DNA from: Planctomycetota bacterium | GTDB lineage: Bacteria > Planctomycetota > Planctomycetia > Isosphaerales > Isosphaeraceae | Assembly: GCA_021778575.1 (NCBI GenBank) | Contig: JAJYCH010000405.1 | Coordinates: forward strand, 1 to 5,192 | DNA: 5,192 nt | Direction of reading: 5' to 3' | In this document: positions 4,998-5,192 of the stretch, piece after piece | How the letters are laid out: each line of letters starts with the position of its first letter | Numbering within the stretch: position 1 is the stretch's first letter | Made by a program: the position numbers and the translations under genes | The notes under the pieces: generated by a model | Seen by the model: the letters and a program-made list of their open reading frames with translations, nothing else | Databases searched by the model: none | Told to the model about the DNA's origin: nothing

Positions 4998-5192
4998 TCA
5001 AAGAGCGCTCCAGAAGCTACGAGAAAGAGCCTCGACATCGGCCGCGTCATAGCCGACCAGATGCACCCGCATGATCGCCCCGGAGCCATTGTCCAGCTCG
5101 ATCCGGCACTCCTTGCCGACCCTGATCGGAGAAGGAAGCTCGACAAACGAGGGAGCCGTCGATTGAGGTTTGACAAGAGCCACCTCAACCCG
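4998..5192 (-). CDS. tnpA: IS66 accessory protein TnpA, C-terminal part (cut by window edge)
   Basis: The frame is open from the window edge to a TGA at 4998-5000. The product ends with FVEL, then ECRIELDNGSGAIMRVHLVG and YDAADVEALSRSFWSAL. This resembles the C-terminal half of IS66 TnpA/Orf1 proteins, with the typical ELDNG and GYDAADVEAL pattern; the N-terminal DNA-binding half lies outside the window. A GTG at 5183 is an internal valine rather than a start, because the frame continues upstream. The stop overlaps the tnpB start (TGATG), indicating translational coupling. No damage is visible in the part present. Confidence 0.8.
   Translation of the reverse strand, partial: RVEVALVKPQSTAPSFVELPSPIRVGKECRIELDNGSGAIMRVHLVGYDAADVEALSRSFWSAL

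Larger units (their letters stand above)
4446..4998 (-). pseudogene. tnpB: IS66 accessory protein TnpB, disrupted
   Basis: TnpB is the small conserved IS66 Orf2 protein required for transposition, biochemical role unclear. It opens with ATG at 4998 (MLQVTPQMKILVAIEPVDFR, then RGIDGLARL), continues after a 63-codon insertion with CQESLRHDPFVGAVFVFRNR and GTALKLLMYDGQGFWLCHK, and then changes frame to KRLSQGRFPWWPSGGEAAQR, ending near AEWRP. The frame change is at the A4 run (4602-4605 on plus as T4): one A too many compared with the family's CxKRLSQGRF. The insertion is the 180-bp element at 4732-4911 plus its 9-bp target duplication; it adds exactly 189 bases and keeps the frame. A TTG directly before the ATG is a possible but unlikely start. 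GGAG lies about 11 bases upstream and the ATG overlaps the tnpA stop as TGATG. Confidence 0.85.
3909..5192 (-). mobile_element. Decayed IS66-family insertion sequence (tnpA'-tnpB-tnpC'), partial
   Basis: Gene order on the minus strand is tnpA (end only, window edge), tnpB, then tnpC (N-terminal stub), the standard order of the three-gene IS66 family. tnpA and tnpB are coupled through TGATG. The copy is inactive as seen: tnpB has a frameshift, an inserted small element and a tandem-repeat expansion, and most of the DDE transposase TnpC is missing. The left boundary is approximate because no IS66 terminal repeat was found there. Confidence 0.8.

Overview
The window looks like a stretch of an accessory (genomic-island) region of a GC-rich bacterium, most likely a member of the Planctomycetota. 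The phylum call is an inference. It rests on the style of the tyrosine integrase (PWY-type N-terminus, Y-x-x-R in place of the usual H-x-x-R) and on the three-gene IS66 element, and nothing here proves it. Almost everything visible is mobile DNA, remnants of mobile DNA, or cargo between such remnants.

Left part (1-1450). The first 44 bases hold the start of an IS3-type OrfA transposase gene on the minus strand, cut by the window edge. Directly beside it, also on minus, is a full-length tyrosine recombinase (67-1275). Behind its start codon lie paired GGAAATTTCC-like palindromes, an 11-bp perfect inverted repeat (1346-1386) and the 3' half of a tRNA-Pro gene with anticodon CGG (1403-1450, minus). 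The 5' half of the tRNA is missing. This is what an attachment-site scar of a tRNA-integrating element looks like.

Central part (1451-3908). After a 228-base non-coding stretch carrying three GRCGGTACA repeats comes a markedly AT-richer two-ORF module on the plus strand. ORF 1 (1679-2833) encodes an unrecognised protein ending in two copies of a 30-residue repeat. ORF 2 encodes a bacterial-enhancer-binding-protein-like AAA+ domain plus a Fis-type helix-turn-helix, in the -1 frame. The overlap contains a canonical slippery heptamer A_AAA_AAG (2752-2758) phased to shift from ORF 1 into ORF 2, followed by an 8-bp hairpin (2774-2793). ORF 2 has only a TTG start without a visible ribosome binding site, and its family homology appears to begin upstream of that TTG. 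I therefore think the two ORFs make a 384-residue short form and a roughly 724-residue fusion by -1 frameshifting, or that they were once a single gene now broken in the A-run. The AAA+ domain has Walker A, Walker B and sensor motifs but lacks GAFTGA, so it probably does not act on sigma-54.

Right part (3909-5192). This is a decayed IS66-family element on the minus strand: the end of tnpA, a tnpB broken by a frameshift and by an inserted 180-bp MITE-like element (perfect 9-bp target duplication, 19/21-matching terminal repeats), an 11-bp tandem repeat expansion at the end of tnpB, and the N-terminal stub of tnpC. None of the transposition genes here looks functional. The novelty, if any, is the frameshift-linked AAA+ module.
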